Shown here: in pieces, positions 42,091 through 50,703 of the stretch
How positions within the stretch are numbered: position 1 is the stretch's first letter
Layout: the number at the start of each line of letters is the position of its first letter
Assembly: GCF_014042345.1 (NCBI RefSeq)
Contig: NZ_JACEZT010000006.1
Span: 62,001 to 126,000 of the forward strand
Direction of reading: 5' to 3'
Length of the DNA: 64,000 bases
Source of the DNA: Rugamonas brunnea
GTDB lineage: Bacteria; Pseudomonadota; Gammaproteobacteria; Burkholderiales; Burkholderiaceae_D
Translations under genes and position numbers: made by a program
Notes under the pieces: model-generated
The model's database searches: none
What the model was told of the DNA's origin: nothing
What the model saw: the letters and a program-made list of their open reading frames with translations, nothing else

Positions 42091-43320
42091 ATGGCATTGT
42101 TCAGACGCCGCCGCCAACCAGCCGACACCAGCGCGCTGGGCCGGGATGTGGTCGCGCAGCGCCTGGACGATGGCGATGTCGCGCCGGCCATGTGCCCGGT
42201 CGTCATCTTCAATGCGGGTGGCCATGCGCGGCGGGTGTCGGCCGGCAAGGTCAACTGCGAGCAAGGCGAGACCGTGTTTTGCTTCCACCCCGGCCCGTAC
42301 AGTGTGGACCTGACGCCGTTCGCCGCCGCCCCGGAGCTGGGCTTGCGGCTGCGGTTCGTGATCGACGCGGCCGACCCGCGTGTGAGCCAGCAGCGTTTCG
42401 ACCTGTTCCTGTACAGCGAGGCCGAAGCAGGGCTGGCGCTGGCCGTTTTGCGCGTCCAGTTCGAGGCAGCGCTGCAAACGGAACTGGCACAAGGAGCGCT
42501 GGCGCTGCCGCCATGCACCACGTTGGACGAATGGCATGCCTTCCGCGCCGGCTTGAACCAGTTGCTGTACACGCGCTTCGGCGTCACCGTGGACGATTGC
42601 GTGCCGGTCGATCTGGGCGATCAGGTTGATTACGCCGATATGCTTACGGAACGCGCCTTGCAGGCGGCAGCCATGGCCGCGCTGGTCCAGTCAGCTCCTG
42701 CCAACGCGGATGTTGGCGCAGAGGGGAGTGCGGATGGGAACAATGACAGGCGCACGGACGGGAGCGCGAATGGGCGCGCGGGCGGGAGCGTTGCAGCAGC
42801 CCAGGCCAACCGCAAGGCGGGCCCGTCAGCCGGCCTGCCGCCGGCTCAGTGCGACGCCAGATCGCTGCGTCGTCTGTTCCTGGAGTTGCCCGCCTTGATG
42901 TCGGCGTTCCGTTTGGTGGACTTGCCAGCGGGGCCGGCACCGTTCCAGGCGCAGCAAGCGCTGCTACAGCGCCTCAACCTGCTGAAACTCAGTGTGGACA
43001 CTATGCCGTCACTGGCATGGACCGCACCGGATCAGCCGCTGGCAGTGGACCAGCAAGCGCGGCGCAGCCGGAACAGTACAGCCGCTGTCGCCGCACTGGA
43101 TGAGGCATGGGCACTGTTGGCAAGGCTGCAACTGGCCGTACCGGTACAGTGGGGTGAATTGTTCGATGACGCGGACCGCATCTGTGCCAATCTCGAACAT
43201 GACCTGGCCCTGCGCCGCGCCCCCTACGAGCCGATACACGAAGACGAACTGGCCGATACACACACCGATGAAACGGTGGTGGGGCCGGCAGCGTCCAACC
43301 GCCGGGAGCCATCGCTATGA
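42091..43320 (+). CDS. Hypothetical protein with SPFH-like N-terminal domain
   Basis: 409 aa. The N-terminal 190 residues (VIFNAGGHARRVSAGKVNCEQGETVFCFHPGPYSVDLTPF ... QFEAALQTELAQG ... AGLNQLLYTRFGVTVDDCVPVDLGD) have the layout of an SPFH/Band-7 domain and parallel the SPFH protein encoded 1.3 kb downstream. The middle (about 205-260) is a Gly/Ala/Asn/Arg-rich low-complexity linker (SADGNNDRRTDGSANGRAGG), the C-terminal part is helical. The SPFH assignment is from pattern only. Starts 3 nt after the previous stop; its stop overlaps the next gene by 4 nt. Confidence 0.6.
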   Translation: MALFRRRRQPADTSALGRDVVAQRLDDGDVAPAMCPVVIFNAGGHARRVSAGKVNCEQGETVFCFHPGPYSVDLTPFAAAPELGLRLRFVIDAADPRVSQQRFDLFLYSEAEAGLALAVLRVQFEAALQTELAQGALALPPCTTLDEWHAFRAGLNQLLYTRFGVTVDDCVPVDLGDQVDYADMLTERALQAAAMAALVQSAPANADVGAEGSADGNNDRRTDGSANGRAGGSVAAAQANRKAGPSAGLPPAQCDARSLRRLFLELPALMSAFRLVDLPAGPAPFQAQQALLQRLNLLKLSVDTMPSLAWTAPDQPLAVDQQARRSRNSTAAVAALDEAWALLARLQLAVPVQWGELFDDADRICANLEHDLALRRAPYEPIHEDELADTHTDETVVGPAASNRREPSL

Positions 43321-44489
43321 CCTTGCCTGTCGCTGCGCAATGCCTGGCCATGCTGGCCGATGGCCGTTTGCTGACCATCACGGCCAGCCGTCGCCCGCGC
43401 GCCAACCGCGCCGACGTCAAATGCGTCGTCGCCGGCGCCCCCGCCATCTGCGAGCGGATGCAGGAGGTGGTGCGGCTGGCCCGTCACACGGAGCCGCGCA
43501 TCGACAGCCGCGACCAGGTGGTACTCAGCATGGACACCGTACCGGAACCGGACGAACGGGATTGGGAATTGGCCGCCGTGCTGGCCGATCGCATGGTGCG
43601 CGGACTGTACCGGCACAGCGGCGGTGCTGTACTGGCGCACGGCCGCTCGGATGCCTGGCACCTGGGCCGGGTGCAAGCGGGCGTGCCGCTTGCAATCGAG
43701 CAAGTTCGCCACCATCTGGCCGATGCGCGGGCGTCCGCGCCAGCGCCCGTGCCCGGACTGGCGCTGGTGCTAGGCGCCGGCACCGGCACCGGTACCAGCA
43801 CTGGCACCCAGGTCGTGCCCAACGTTGACAGCCTGTTCATTTCCCATTTGGGCGGCCTGCATGGCCATCCCGATCCCGCCGCTGCCGTGGCCAGCGCCAC
43901 CGCGTGGTTCCCTTTGCATAGCGGCGGTGTCAACGACTGCCTGGGCTGGGTGGAAGTGAGCGTCTATCCAATCCTGGAAGGCGTCGTCGGGCAGGATGCT
44001 GTCGGGCAACGCGACGACGCAAGCGGACAGCATAGGGTGGATGTGGAGGACGAGGAAGACACGATCGCCGTGCCGGGCCTGGACCTGAGCGCGCAACTGG
44101 CCGTACGCCGCGCGCTGGCCGGCGCCCGCCATTTCGATGGCCGGGGGCTGGGACGCTGGCGCACCGTGGTGCGCTTTGGCCAGCCCCGCTTCCAGGGCGC
44201 GTCCTACGAACTGGCGCTGGTGATGGCCGATCGCCTCGCGCGCGGACGCGAGTGCGTGCCGCGCGGACGCATCATCGCCACCGGATGTTCCAGTGCCTGG
44301 CACGCGGGACAGGTGGAGACGGTGGACGGTTGCGCACCCAAGCTGGCGTTGATATTGAAACAAGCCGAGGCCGGGGACCGGGTGTTGTTGCCCGCTGCCT
44401 GGCATGGGCAATTGCCGGATGGATTCGGCGCGGCGCTGCGGGCGCGCGGCGCCAGCCATGCTTGCATTGAACGAATTGGCATGATCTGA
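43317..44489 (+). CDS. Duplicated Lon-type (S16-like) peptidase domain protein, no ATPase
   Basis: 390 aa with two related halves. The second has S296 in GASYELALVMADRLARG and K342 in GQVETVDGCAPKLALILKQAEAGDRVLLPAAW, a 46-residue spacing close to the Ser-Lys dyad of Lon (43), with the ATG-x-V-x-G-x-K layout of that fold. In the first half (DERDWELAAVLADRM ... LGRVQAGVPLAIEQV) Ser is replaced by Asp and the Lys is missing, so it is probably inactive. No AAA+ domain is present. A Gly/Thr tract (GAGTGTGTSTGTQ) separates the halves. The role is likely proteolysis or a scaffold in this operon; this is pattern-based inference. Confidence 0.55.
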   Translation: MTLPVAAQCLAMLADGRLLTITASRRPRANRADVKCVVAGAPAICERMQEVVRLARHTEPRIDSRDQVVLSMDTVPEPDERDWELAAVLADRMVRGLYRHSGGAVLAHGRSDAWHLGRVQAGVPLAIEQVRHHLADARASAPAPVPGLALVLGAGTGTGTSTGTQVVPNVDSLFISHLGGLHGHPDPAAAVASATAWFPLHSGGVNDCLGWVEVSVYPILEGVVGQDAVGQRDDASGQHRVDVEDEEDTIAVPGLDLSAQLAVRRALAGARHFDGRGLGRWRTVVRFGQPRFQGASYELALVMADRLARGRECVPRGRIIATGCSSAWHAGQVETVDGCAPKLALILKQAEAGDRVLLPAAWHGQLPDGFGAALRARGASHACIERIGMI

Positions 44490-44521
44490 ATCGTGCGCAA
44501 AAGGAGTACCGGCGGGCCCCT

Positions 44522-44529
44522 GCTAAAAT
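44522..44529 (+). promoter_or_regulatory. Candidate extended -10 promoter of the SPFH gene
   Basis: TGC-TAAAAT (44521-44529) matches an extended -10 (TGnTATAAT, one mismatch), 52 nt before the SPFH start codon. No -35 is apparent. It would let the SPFH-kinase pair be expressed separately from the upstream genes. Confidence 0.45.
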
Positions 44530-44580
44530 CGTTGGCGGGCTGGGGTGGTTCCGGTGGATGAACCCAAGAAGGAGTCTGGC

Positions 44581-46884
44581 ATGTTCCAAATGTTTGGTTT
44601 TGGCGGCGTCAAGTGCCCGCGCTGTGGGTACAAGAATGACGAGCAGTCGGGCTATTGCGCCGATTGCGGCCTGACGCTGGGCGCCCCGCGCAACGAGCCT
44701 GTGCTGCGCGACAACCGCTGGATACCGGGCGATGACGAACTGGCCGTCTATTTCGGCGTGCGCGCCCTGTCCGGCATCTTCACCAAGACGCTGCGCGTGC
44801 CCGCCACCGCCCGCGCCTACATCCTGCAGGCCGACAAGGCGACGGAAGTGCCGCAGGGTGAGTACGAGATCGAAGGTTTCTTCACGCGCCTGAACCACCT
44901 GCTGCGTAACCAGCACGCGGAAATCCTCATCACGCGCAGCACGCCGCTGCCGGTCGAATTCGCGTTCGACGACCTGCACACGGCTGAACACCTGAAGATT
45001 GCGGCCCGCTTCACGGTTGGCATCCGTATTGAGAACGTGCCGGCCTTCGCGCAGCATTTCATGACCACGCCGGGCACCGTCACCACGCGCCATCTGCACG
45101 ACTTGCTGGCGCCATCGGTGCGCCAGCTGGCCGTCGAATTCGTGGGCGGGCGTTCGATGCGCGACATGGCCCACAATCCCGACCTGCGCGCGCAGCTCGA
45201 CGAACGGTTGCAGGCGGCGCTCAAGCTGCGCCTGGCCGAATTCGGCCTGGCCGTGGCGCAGGTGGAAACGGCGGCCCTGCGGCACGACAAGTTCAATCAC
45301 AACCGCGAGCGCATCGGCACCCTGTGGCTGGTGGCTGATGAGCGCCATGTGCAACTGGAACACGTCAAGCAGCTCGACCAGATCTACGACGACGAGGAGT
45401 GGCAGGCGATCTGGCGCGAAGAGCAGAAGATGCGCACCCAGTACCGGCGCGCCGAACTGCGGCAGGACGCCAGCGTGGAAAAGGCCGAGCTGACCTTGCA
45501 GGAAGCGGAGCGGGTGCAGGCCATCCGGGCACGCGAGGTGGACCTGTATGGCCGCATCATGGAGTCCAAGATACGCAAGGTGGCGCTGGAAAAGGGCGCC
45601 GGCACCACGCTGGCGGAACTGGAACACGAGCTGGCCAGGAACCGCACCGCGCGCGCGGGCGACGTGGCCGAGTGGGAGCACGTGCGCGAACTGGCCCAGA
45701 TCAAGATGCGCACCGAGCTGGAGATCGCCCAGCAGGAAGCGGCCGAACAGCGGCAGCTGGCGCAGCAGCGCTTCTCGCACACGCTGCACCGGCAGGCCAT
45801 CGAGAACCAGATCGCGCAGGCGCAGGCGATCGAGGACGAGTCACGCCGCCGCGCCGAGCTGGCCCGCTTGCGCCAGCGGGAGGCGGAGGACAAACAGCGC
45901 GAGGCGCAGTTGGAAGCGGAACACCACCTGGCCCGCCACCAGGGGCTGGCGCTGGCCAACCTGGCGCGCCGCCGCGAGGCCGAGCGTATCCAGGAGTGGG
46001 AAGACCAGATGCAACTGGCGCGCCAGCGCGAACTGCTGCGCGGGGACGCGGTCAAGGATGCGTCGAACGCCGTGCAGGTGGCCGAGATCAGCCAGAAGAT
46101 CGAGGACTTGCGGCGCGCCGGTGCGCAGGCCGACGCCATCGCCCAGCACGAGAAGCTGTTGCGCACGATCGAGGCGGACAGCCTCCACGCCCGCAACAAC
46201 CAGTCCAACGCGCGCCAGGCCATGCTGGACCAACTGGCCGTGGACGAGCAACGCCAGGTGCTGCAGGAACGCGAGCGCGAAGCCCAGTGGCAGCGCGAGT
46301 TGAAGGCCATGGCCCATGAGCGCGACGAGAAGTTCGCGCGCTGGAAGGGCGAGTACGACATGCTGCTGGCGCGCCAGGCGCACGAGATCGCGCACGTGGA
46401 GGCGATCGGCAAATTGAGCGATATCGGCATGGTGGCCACGGCCGCCGCGCCCAATGCGGAAGCCGTTGCGCGCATCATGCAGTTGCAGATCCAGGGCGGC
46501 ATGACGCCCGAGCAGATCCAGTCGCTGGCCGCCGTGGTGGGGGCTGAACACAGCGTCACCCCGGCCGAAGCCATGCGGCTGGCGCGCGAACAGGTGCTGG
46601 AGGAACGCGCCCACCGCGACACCGACATGGACAAGGACCGTCGCCACCAGCTCGACCTGCTCAATTTGCAGAACGCGGCCAGCGCCGTCGCGTTGACGAC
46701 CCAGAGCCAGCTTGGCGTGGGCGTGGCGCGCGCCGGTGCGCCGGCCGCCGGGGCCACCGCGTCGGCTACTGTGGTGACAACGGCAGCGGCACCCGTGCGC
46801 TGCTGCCGCAATGGCCACCCGGTGCGGCCCGATTCGCCGCACGACAAATTCTGCGCCGAATGCGGCGTGCCGCTGACACCGTGA
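44581..46884 (+). CDS. SPFH-domain protein with zinc ribbons at both ends and a long coiled coil
   Basis: 767 aa. N-terminal zinc ribbon C12-P-R-C15 ... C26-A-D-C29, then an SPFH/Band-7-like domain (about 45-275, RAYILQADKATEVPQGEYEIEGFF...), a very long Arg/Glu/Gln-rich coiled coil (about 280-630) and a C-terminal zinc ribbon (C741/C742 ... C758-AEC761). The layout recalls the B. subtilis YdjI-type (virion-core-like) SPFH proteins of the PspA system. Expected to form large membrane-associated scaffolds. The start at 44581 was chosen for AAGAAGGAG 8 nt before it (a GTG 36 nt earlier is possible). It precedes the kinase gene via a mini-frame. Confidence 0.85.
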   Translation: MFQMFGFGGVKCPRCGYKNDEQSGYCADCGLTLGAPRNEPVLRDNRWIPGDDELAVYFGVRALSGIFTKTLRVPATARAYILQADKATEVPQGEYEIEGFFTRLNHLLRNQHAEILITRSTPLPVEFAFDDLHTAEHLKIAARFTVGIRIENVPAFAQHFMTTPGTVTTRHLHDLLAPSVRQLAVEFVGGRSMRDMAHNPDLRAQLDERLQAALKLRLAEFGLAVAQVETAALRHDKFNHNRERIGTLWLVADERHVQLEHVKQLDQIYDDEEWQAIWREEQKMRTQYRRAELRQDASVEKAELTLQEAERVQAIRAREVDLYGRIMESKIRKVALEKGAGTTLAELEHELARNRTARAGDVAEWEHVRELAQIKMRTELEIAQQEAAEQRQLAQQRFSHTLHRQAIENQIAQAQAIEDESRRRAELARLRQREAEDKQREAQLEAEHHLARHQGLALANLARRREAERIQEWEDQMQLARQRELLRGDAVKDASNAVQVAEISQKIEDLRRAGAQADAIAQHEKLLRTIEADSLHARNNQSNARQAMLDQLAVDEQRQVLQEREREAQWQRELKAMAHERDEKFARWKGEYDMLLARQAHEIAHVEAIGKLSDIGMVATAAAPNAEAVARIMQLQIQGGMTPEQIQSLAAVVGAEHSVTPAEAMRLAREQVLEERAHRDTDMDKDRRHQLDLLNLQNAASAVALTTQSQLGVGVARAGAPAAGATASATVVTTAAAPVRCCRNGHPVRPDSPHDKFCAECGVPLTP

Positions 46885-46930
46885 TGGAGCAGATGATGGA
46901 GCAGAAGATGGAGCAGAAGATGGAGCAAAA
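46883..46930 (+). repeat. Four tandem 12-bp repeats at the SPFH-kinase junction
   Basis: GATGGAGCAGAT, GATGGAGCAGAA, GATGGAGCAGAA, GATGGAGCAAAA. Each copy contains an ATG, a GGAG ribosome site and an in-frame Met-Glu-Gln. Because a copy is four codons, changes in copy number keep the frame. Confidence 0.9.
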
Positions 46931-46946
46931 TCGCCACCTACAATGA
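46884..46946 (+). CDS. Putative 20-residue coupling peptide of the (MEQx)4 type
   Basis: A frame of 20 codons (four Met-Glu-Gln-x units, then RHLQ) begins with ATG overlapping the SPFH stop codon (TGATG) and ends with TGA overlapping the kinase start (ATGA). Both junctions fit termination-reinitiation coupling. GGAG motifs in the repeats could also act as ribosome sites for the kinase. Whether the peptide matters or only carries ribosomes through is not known. Confidence 0.35.
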   Translation: MEQMMEQKMEQKMEQNRHLQ

Positions 46947-49249
46947 TGCAAACCGCAAGAGAAAAGATCCGCGAGCTGCGTGCGCTGCACGAGGATGGCC
47001 TGCTCAGCCTGCAGGAGTTCGACCGCCGCAAGAACGCCATCCTGGACGCCGAGTATGCGCCGCCCGGCGGCACAGGCGCGCCCGTACTGGCGCGCCAGGG
47101 CACGGAACTGGGGCTGATGAGCGGCCAGGAAATCGGCCCGCAGAACCGCCGCTACCGGCTGGAACGGCTGATCGGCATGGGCGGCATGGGCCAGGTCTGG
47201 CTGGCCACCGACCTGGCCACGCACGCCGAACTGGGACATAGCGACCAGGTGGCGCTCAAGATCCTGCCACCGCAGCTGACCCAGAGCGCCACCCACGCCA
47301 AGCTGCTGATCGAGGAGGCGACGCAAGCGCGCAAGCTGGCACATGAAAACATCGTGCGCGTGTATGAATGGGCGCAGGACCCGGCCACGTCCAGCTATTT
47401 CATCATCATGGAATACCTGGAGGGGCAGGACCTGGACGCCATCCTCGCGCACGAAGGCCCGATGGCGCTGGAACGCGTGTGCCAGTTGCTGCAGCCGGTG
47501 GGCGAGGCGCTGCACTATGCGTGGGACAAGCACAAGCTGGTCCACCGCGACATCAAACCCGGCAACGTGTTCCTGACCCAGCGCGGCGAAATCAAGCTGC
47601 TGGACTTCGGCATCGCCTCGCGCGCGCGCAGCGCCGGCAGCAGCCTGGGGCTGCAGGCGCCCAACGCCGGCACGGCCGGCTACCGCGCGCCCGAAGCGGG
47701 CACCCATCAGCGCCAGCCCAGCCCCCGGCTGGACGTGTATGCCGTGGCCGTGATGATCTACCAGTTGCTGGAAGGGCGCATGCCGTTCGAGGACGTGCGC
47801 AGCGCCGACTTTCATCCGTCGGCACCGGCCGCGCTCAATTTGCGGCAGTGGCAGGTGCTGCAGGCCGGCTTCGCATTCGCGCAGGAGCGCCGTCCGGCCA
47901 GCGTGACCGAACTGCTGGACGCGTTACGGCGCGCGGCCGGTCCCAGCGAGGAGGAGCTGGCGGCGCAGGCCGCCGCCGCCGAGCAGGCGCGCGCGCGCGA
48001 AGCGCTGCGCCAGAAGGAGCTGGCGGCCCAGGCTGAACAGGCGCGCCTGGCCGAACAGCAGCGCCAGGCGGAACTGGCCGCTAAGCGTCAGGCCGAGGTG
48101 CAGGCGGCGGCCCAGGCGGCGGCCCACGCCGCCGCGCTGGAGAAGGTCCGGCTCGACAAGCTGCGCCGCGAGCAGGAGGCGCGCCAGCGCGCCGAGGCGG
48201 AAGCGGCCGCCAAGATCCGCAAGCAGCAGTTGCGCGAGCAGTTGCAGGCCCGGCGCGAGGCCGATGCCGCCGCCGCCCGCGCGGCGCGCGAGGAACAGCA
48301 GCGCAAGGCCATGCAGTTGAAGGCGGAAGCGGCTTACCGCGCCGAGCAGGAACGGCATCGCAAGCAGCAGGCCGAACGCAACGCGGCCGAACTGGCGGCC
48401 CTGCTGCCCACGGCGGGCAGTCCGGTGGCCGATGCCAGCGGCGTGCTGCGCGACCGCTTCCTCGACGGCACCGGCGTCGGCCCGGAGCTGGTGCTGATTC
48501 CGACCGGCCGCTTCCAGATGGGCTCTCCCGAGCACGAGCGCGCCGCCGCCGTCAAGGCCGGCGCCCAGCAGGCATGGCTGGAGCGCGAACAGCCGCAGCA
48601 CTGGGTCGGCATCGAGCATTCGCTCGCGCTGGGCCGCTATCCGGTCACGGTCGGCCAGTGGAAGCAGTTCGTGCGCGCCACGGGCTGGGAATCGCTGTCC
48701 GACACGGACTGGCGCCAGCCCGGTTTCGCCCAGACGGATGACCATCCCGTGGTGGGCGTAAGCTGGAACGATGCGCAGCGCTACGTGCAGTGGCTGTCCG
48801 AACGCACGGGGCAGGTGTACCGCCTGCCAAGCGAGTCGGAATGGGAGTACGCGTGCCGCGCCGGCACCAAGACGGCGTTTTCGTTCGGTGACGAGATCAG
48901 CACCGAGCAAGCCAACTACGATGGCAATTACACCTACAACGGCAGTCCGCGCGGCGAATTCCGACAGGGGACGACCAAGTGCGGCAGCTTCGCGCCCAAT
49001 CCCTGGGGCTTGTTCGACATGCACGGCAACGTGTGGGAATGGGTGCAGGACGTGGTGCACGATAACTACCAGGGCGCGCCGGCCGACGGCTCGGCGTGGG
49101 AGCAGGGCGGCGACCAGGTGCGGCGCGTGCTGCGCGGCGGCTCGTGGCTGTACAACCCGCGCTACCTGCGTGCGGCCGTGCGCAACGGCTATTCGGCGGT
49201 GCTGGCGAACGACATCGTGGGTTTCCGCGTTGCGCGCAAATTGACGTAG
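46943..49249 (+). CDS. Hanks-type Ser/Thr kinase fused to SUMF1/FGE-like domain
   Basis: 768 aa. SHOCT-like N-terminus (about 5-35), then a complete kinase domain: glycine loop IGMGGMGQVW (78-86), K106 (VALK), E125, catalytic HRD (D203), DFG (221-223) and APE (249-251). A long Ala/Glu/Gln/Arg coiled coil (about 335-490) leads to a C-terminal SUMF1/FGE-like domain (about 515-765, ELVLIPTGRFQMGS ... GLFDMHGNVWEWVQD ... RVLRGGSWLYNP). The residues after RGGS contain no cysteines, unlike catalytic FGE, so it is probably a binding or sensor module. No transmembrane helix. Start ATGATG; residue 2 is an alternative. Confidence 0.92.
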   Translation: MMQTAREKIRELRALHEDGLLSLQEFDRRKNAILDAEYAPPGGTGAPVLARQGTELGLMSGQEIGPQNRRYRLERLIGMGGMGQVWLATDLATHAELGHSDQVALKILPPQLTQSATHAKLLIEEATQARKLAHENIVRVYEWAQDPATSSYFIIMEYLEGQDLDAILAHEGPMALERVCQLLQPVGEALHYAWDKHKLVHRDIKPGNVFLTQRGEIKLLDFGIASRARSAGSSLGLQAPNAGTAGYRAPEAGTHQRQPSPRLDVYAVAVMIYQLLEGRMPFEDVRSADFHPSAPAALNLRQWQVLQAGFAFAQERRPASVTELLDALRRAAGPSEEELAAQAAAAEQARAREALRQKELAAQAEQARLAEQQRQAELAAKRQAEVQAAAQAAAHAAALEKVRLDKLRREQEARQRAEAEAAAKIRKQQLREQLQARREADAAAARAAREEQQRKAMQLKAEAAYRAEQERHRKQQAERNAAELAALLPTAGSPVADASGVLRDRFLDGTGVGPELVLIPTGRFQMGSPEHERAAAVKAGAQQAWLEREQPQHWVGIEHSLALGRYPVTVGQWKQFVRATGWESLSDTDWRQPGFAQTDDHPVVGVSWNDAQRYVQWLSERTGQVYRLPSESEWEYACRAGTKTAFSFGDEISTEQANYDGNYTYNGSPRGEFRQGTTKCGSFAPNPWGLFDMHGNVWEWVQDVVHDNYQGAPADGSAWEQGGDQVRRVLRGGSWLYNPRYLRAAVRNGYSAVLANDIVGFRVARKLT

Positions 49250-49287
49250 ATGACGGCTGTTGGCTGGGAATTTGGGTGATGAAGCAG

Positions 49288-49293
49288 TATAAT
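49288..49293 (+). promoter_or_regulatory. -10 box of yjdM
   Basis: Perfect TATAAT, 56 nt before the yjdM start codon, downstream of the kinase stop. No good -35 is seen at the standard distance. Confidence 0.45.
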
Positions 49294-49349
49294 GCTGATT
49301 TTTGCCGGCAGTTGCCGACGCAATTGCCTCAACACTTCAGGAAAATACG

Positions 49350-49694
49350 ATGAGCGCCTTACCTCCATGCCCCAAATGCCATTCCGAATACACCTACGAG
49401 GACGGCGGCCAGTACGTGTGCCCGGAATGCGCGCACGAGTGGAGCGCGCAAGCGGCCGAAGCGGCTGAAGAAGGCGCCAAGGTGTACCGCGACGCCGTCG
49501 GCAACATCCTGCAGGATGGCGACACCGTGACCGTTATCAAGGACCTGAAACTGAAGGGCGGCGGCGGCACCGTGAAGGTCGGCACCAAGGTCAAGAACAT
49601 CCGCCTGGTGGACAGCGACCATGACATCGACTGCAAGATCGACGGTTTCGGCGCCATGAGCCTGAAGTCGGAGTTCGTCAAGAAAGTGGTGTGA
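49350..49694 (+). CDS. yjdM: Zinc-ribbon protein YjdM (PhnA family)
   Basis: 114 aa. N-terminal zinc ribbon C7-PKC10 ... C24-PEC27 and C-terminal PhnA domain: [66 protein letters not shown]. YjdM/PhnA proteins are not required for phosphonate use despite the old name; function unknown. The start at 49350 follows CAGGA; the upstream frame has no site. A strong terminator follows. Confidence 0.93.
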   Translation: MSALPPCPKCHSEYTYEDGGQYVCPECAHEWSAQAAEAAEEGAKVYRDAVGNILQDGDTVTVIKDLKLKGGGGTVKVGTKVKNIRLVDSDHDIDCKIDGFGAMSLKSEFVKKVV

Positions 49695-49733
49695 GCTTAG
49701 CGCGGCCTGGTGCCGCGTACGCACACGCACACG

Positions 49734-49765
49734 AACGGCGGCCTTGAGGGCCGCCGTTTTTATTT
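49734..49765 (+). terminator. Intrinsic terminator of yjdM
   Basis: AACGGCGGCC (49734-49743), loop TTGAG, GGCCGCCGTT (49749-49758), then TTTATTTG. Perfect 10-bp GC-rich stem with a T-tract. It overlaps the end region of the convergent LysR pseudogene (49769). Confidence 0.92.
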
Positions 49766-49768
49766 GTT

Positions 49769-50651
49769 TCAGCCCAATCGCTCCAGGGCGAAATCGACGA
49801 AACTGCGCACTTTGGCGCTGGGGCGCGGCTCCGGCCGGCGCACGATGTGGACGGCGCGCGAGGGCAGTTCCCACTCCGGCAGCAGGTGCACCAGCGCCCC
49901 CGATAGCAGATGCCCGGTCAGCAGCGCATCGTTCTGCATCACCACGCCCATCCCCGCCAGCCCGGCCGCCAGAGGCGTGGCCGTGGTTGCTGATGAAATT
50001 GCCCCGCGCGCGCACGGCCACCATGGTCTCGCCCTGGCTGAAACGCCAGCGGTGGTCCACGCCCCAGGTGTCGAACCACAGGCAGTTGTGCTGTTCCAGA
50101 TCCAGCGGATGGCGCGGCACGCCGTGGCGGCGCAGGTAGTCCGGGCTGGCGGCGGCCAGCATGCGGCTGCGCGCCAGAGGGCGTGCGATCAGGCCGGTGT
50201 CGGCCAGTTTGCCGGAGCGGATCGCGACGTCGATGCCTTCCTCGGCCAGGTTCACCACGCGGTCATTCAGGACCAGGTCGACGTGCACCAGCGGATAGAC
50301 GGTGGTGTAGGCGTGGATCACGGGCACCAGCCGCTGCGCGCCATACGCCACCGGCGCCGTCACGCGCAAGCTCCCTTGCGGCACGGCGCGCAGGGTTTCG
50401 GCCACCTGGTCGGCCGCCTCCACGCTGGCCAGCACGTCGCGGCAGCGCTCCAGGTAGCTGGCGCCGATCTCGGTCAGGGTCAGCTTGCGCGTGGTGCGTT
50501 CCAGCAGGCTGGCGCCCAGTTGCTGTTCCAGCGCGCTCACGTGCTTGCCCACCATGACGGCCGACATGTCCAGCTGCCGGCCCGCCTCGGCCAGGCTGTG
50601 GGCCGTCGCGGCCACGACGAACACTTGCATGCTGCGCAGTTTGTCGCTCAT
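49769..50651 (-). pseudogene. LysR-family regulator with frameshift
   Basis: The 5' part reads as a normal LysR protein: MSDKLRSMQVFVVAATAHSLAEAGRQLDMSAVMVGKHVSALEQQLGASLLERTTRKLTLTEIG and an effector domain up to RARGNFISNHGHA. The frame then shifts at about 49971-49975: the expected continuation ...LAAGLAGMGVVMQNDALLTGHLLSGALVHLLPEW...FALERLG continues in another frame to a stop at 49769. The 883-nt span is 3n+1, consistent with one inserted base (around CACGCC-T-CTGGCG). It is therefore either a recent pseudogene or a sequencing error. It is divergent from the DUF1330 gene, which it would normally control. Confidence 0.85.
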
Positions 50652-50703
50652 AGGCTGGTCACAGTCGGAAGAATAAGTTTCGATTCTCGTAATTGTATGG
50701 TTA

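Noticed and set aside
43317-44489. Housekeeping Lon protease
   Set aside because: There is no AAA+ ATPase and no N-terminal LON domain; only the proteolytic fold is suggested.
46883-46930. CRISPR-like direct repeats
   Set aside because: Four adjacent 12-bp copies without spacers form a minisatellite inside a reading frame, not a CRISPR array.
36599-49249. A type VI secretion system with PpkA/PppA/Fha signalling
   Set aside because: Kinase, phosphatase and FHA proteins also occur in T6SS clusters, but no tss structural gene (tssB, tssC, tssM, clpV, hcp, vgrG) is in the window, and a SEDS-transpeptidase pair is present instead.
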